This document shows positions 63,743-64,000 of a DNA stretch of 64,000 nt, piece after piece. How positions within the stretch are numbered: position 1 is the first letter of the stretch; each line of letters begins with the position of its first letter. Made by a program: the position numbers and the translations under genes. The notes under the pieces were generated by a model. It made no database searches. It was not told the origin of the DNA and saw nothing but the letters and a program-made list of their open reading frames with translations. Source of the DNA: Chitinophaga sp. CF418 (GTDB lineage Bacteria; Bacteroidota; Bacteroidia; Chitinophagales; Chitinophagaceae); the NCBI RefSeq assembly GCF_900142925.1, contig NZ_FRCN01000005.1, forward strand, positions 430,530 to 494,529, given 5' to 3'.

Positions 63743-64000
63743 ATGGCAAGAGGCAAAACATTATCAGTTGTATTTAAGAGCAATCACCAGAACCAGGGGA
63801 TGCTGTTACCACCAGATTTGAATGATCTGATTACAGCTAATCATCCAGTCAGAACAGTCAACGATATTTTGGATAAAGTTGATATCACAAAGTTAATCCA
63901 ACAATATAAGCCAGGGGGAACCAGTAGCTATCACCCACGTATGTTGTTAAAGGTCCTGGTCTATTCCTACATTAATAATATATATAGCAGTCGTAAAATA
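63743..64000 (+). CDS. IS1182-family transposase, N-terminal part cut by the window edge
   Basis: 86 codons are visible from the ATG at 63743, still open at the last base. The sequence has the family's DUF772-type opening: NQGMLLPPDLNDLITANHPV, then VDITKLIQQYKPGGTSSYHP and RMLLKVLVYSYINNIYSSRK. The DDE catalytic core would lie beyond the edge. The left terminal inverted repeat must fall between the terminator (63676) and 63743, but cannot be defined without the right end. Whether the element is intact cannot be told. Confidence 0.93.
   Translation, partial: MARGKTLSVVFKSNHQNQGMLLPPDLNDLITANHPVRTVNDILDKVDITKLIQQYKPGGTSSYHPRMLLKVLVYSYINNIYSSRKI

Overview
The window looks like a chromosomal segment of a Bacteroidota bacterium, most likely Chitinophagaceae (Chitinophaga-like). 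The grounds are an ECF sigma/FecR/SusC/SusD cluster, Oar-like TonB receptors, polysaccharide-degrading lipoproteins and glycoside hydrolases, a heavy-metal RND pump fused to its outer-membrane factor, and several copies of the Bacteroidota promoter (TTG, 19-21 bases, TAnnTTTG). Genus is inference from protein style; no rRNA is present.

Layout. 0-0.9 kb: an unrecognised gene. 0.9-15.8 kb: a minus-strand operon, read from 15.8 kb downwards, with its own promoter. It encodes a 1470-residue exported beta-rich protein, an FN3 protein, an outer-membrane-barrel-like protein, and a ~2030-residue modular protein. The last carries a metalloprotease-like motif, a C80/caspase-like His/Cys module and a C-terminal deaminase-like toxin tip. 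A one-base-overlapping SUKH (SMI1/KNR4) gene follows as likely immunity. This is the most novel part of the window: a polymorphic-toxin locus whose three companion genes may form a dedicated export or display apparatus. 16.2-23.2 kb: two small membrane proteins, then sigma-fecR-susC-susD. 23.3-28.3 kb: eutC, eutB, an ethanolamine permease and a GlxA-type regulator, with a 61-bp tandem array grown from the 3' end of eutB. 28.4-33.8 kb: a VOC protein, an alginate-lyase-like lipoprotein, and a BlaI/M56 pair followed by an exported protein with the same DRxQAxK heptads as the M56 tail. 34-43.2 kb: tricorn-type protease, amino-acid permease, MacB-like permease, a membrane protein and an HxlR regulator. 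43.5-46.7 kb: an Oar-like TonB-dependent receptor. 47.6-56.6 kb: a translationally coupled plant-polysaccharide operon (GH2, STN-fused esterase, wrecked beta-helix gene, GH78, GH127) suited to pectin/rhamnogalacturonan side chains. 56.7-62.7 kb: a Cus/Czc-type metal efflux operon. 62.8-64 kb: uracil-DNA glycosylase, tRNA-Arg(UCU) with its promoter, and the start of an IS1182-type transposase cut by the window edge.

How the genes work together. The polysaccharide operon and the SusCD cluster serve glycan uptake. The eut genes split ethanolamine into acetaldehyde and ammonia, apparently without a microcompartment here. The efflux operon exports metal ions through a tripartite pump encoded in two main genes. 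The toxin operon probably serves competition with neighbouring cells. Intergenic DNA is rich in hairpins and repeats, including a dispersed REP-like element seen at 16.0 and 47.2 kb and a 29-bp near-perfect inverted repeat at 47.5 kb. Family names are from recognition of motifs by eye; no database search was run.
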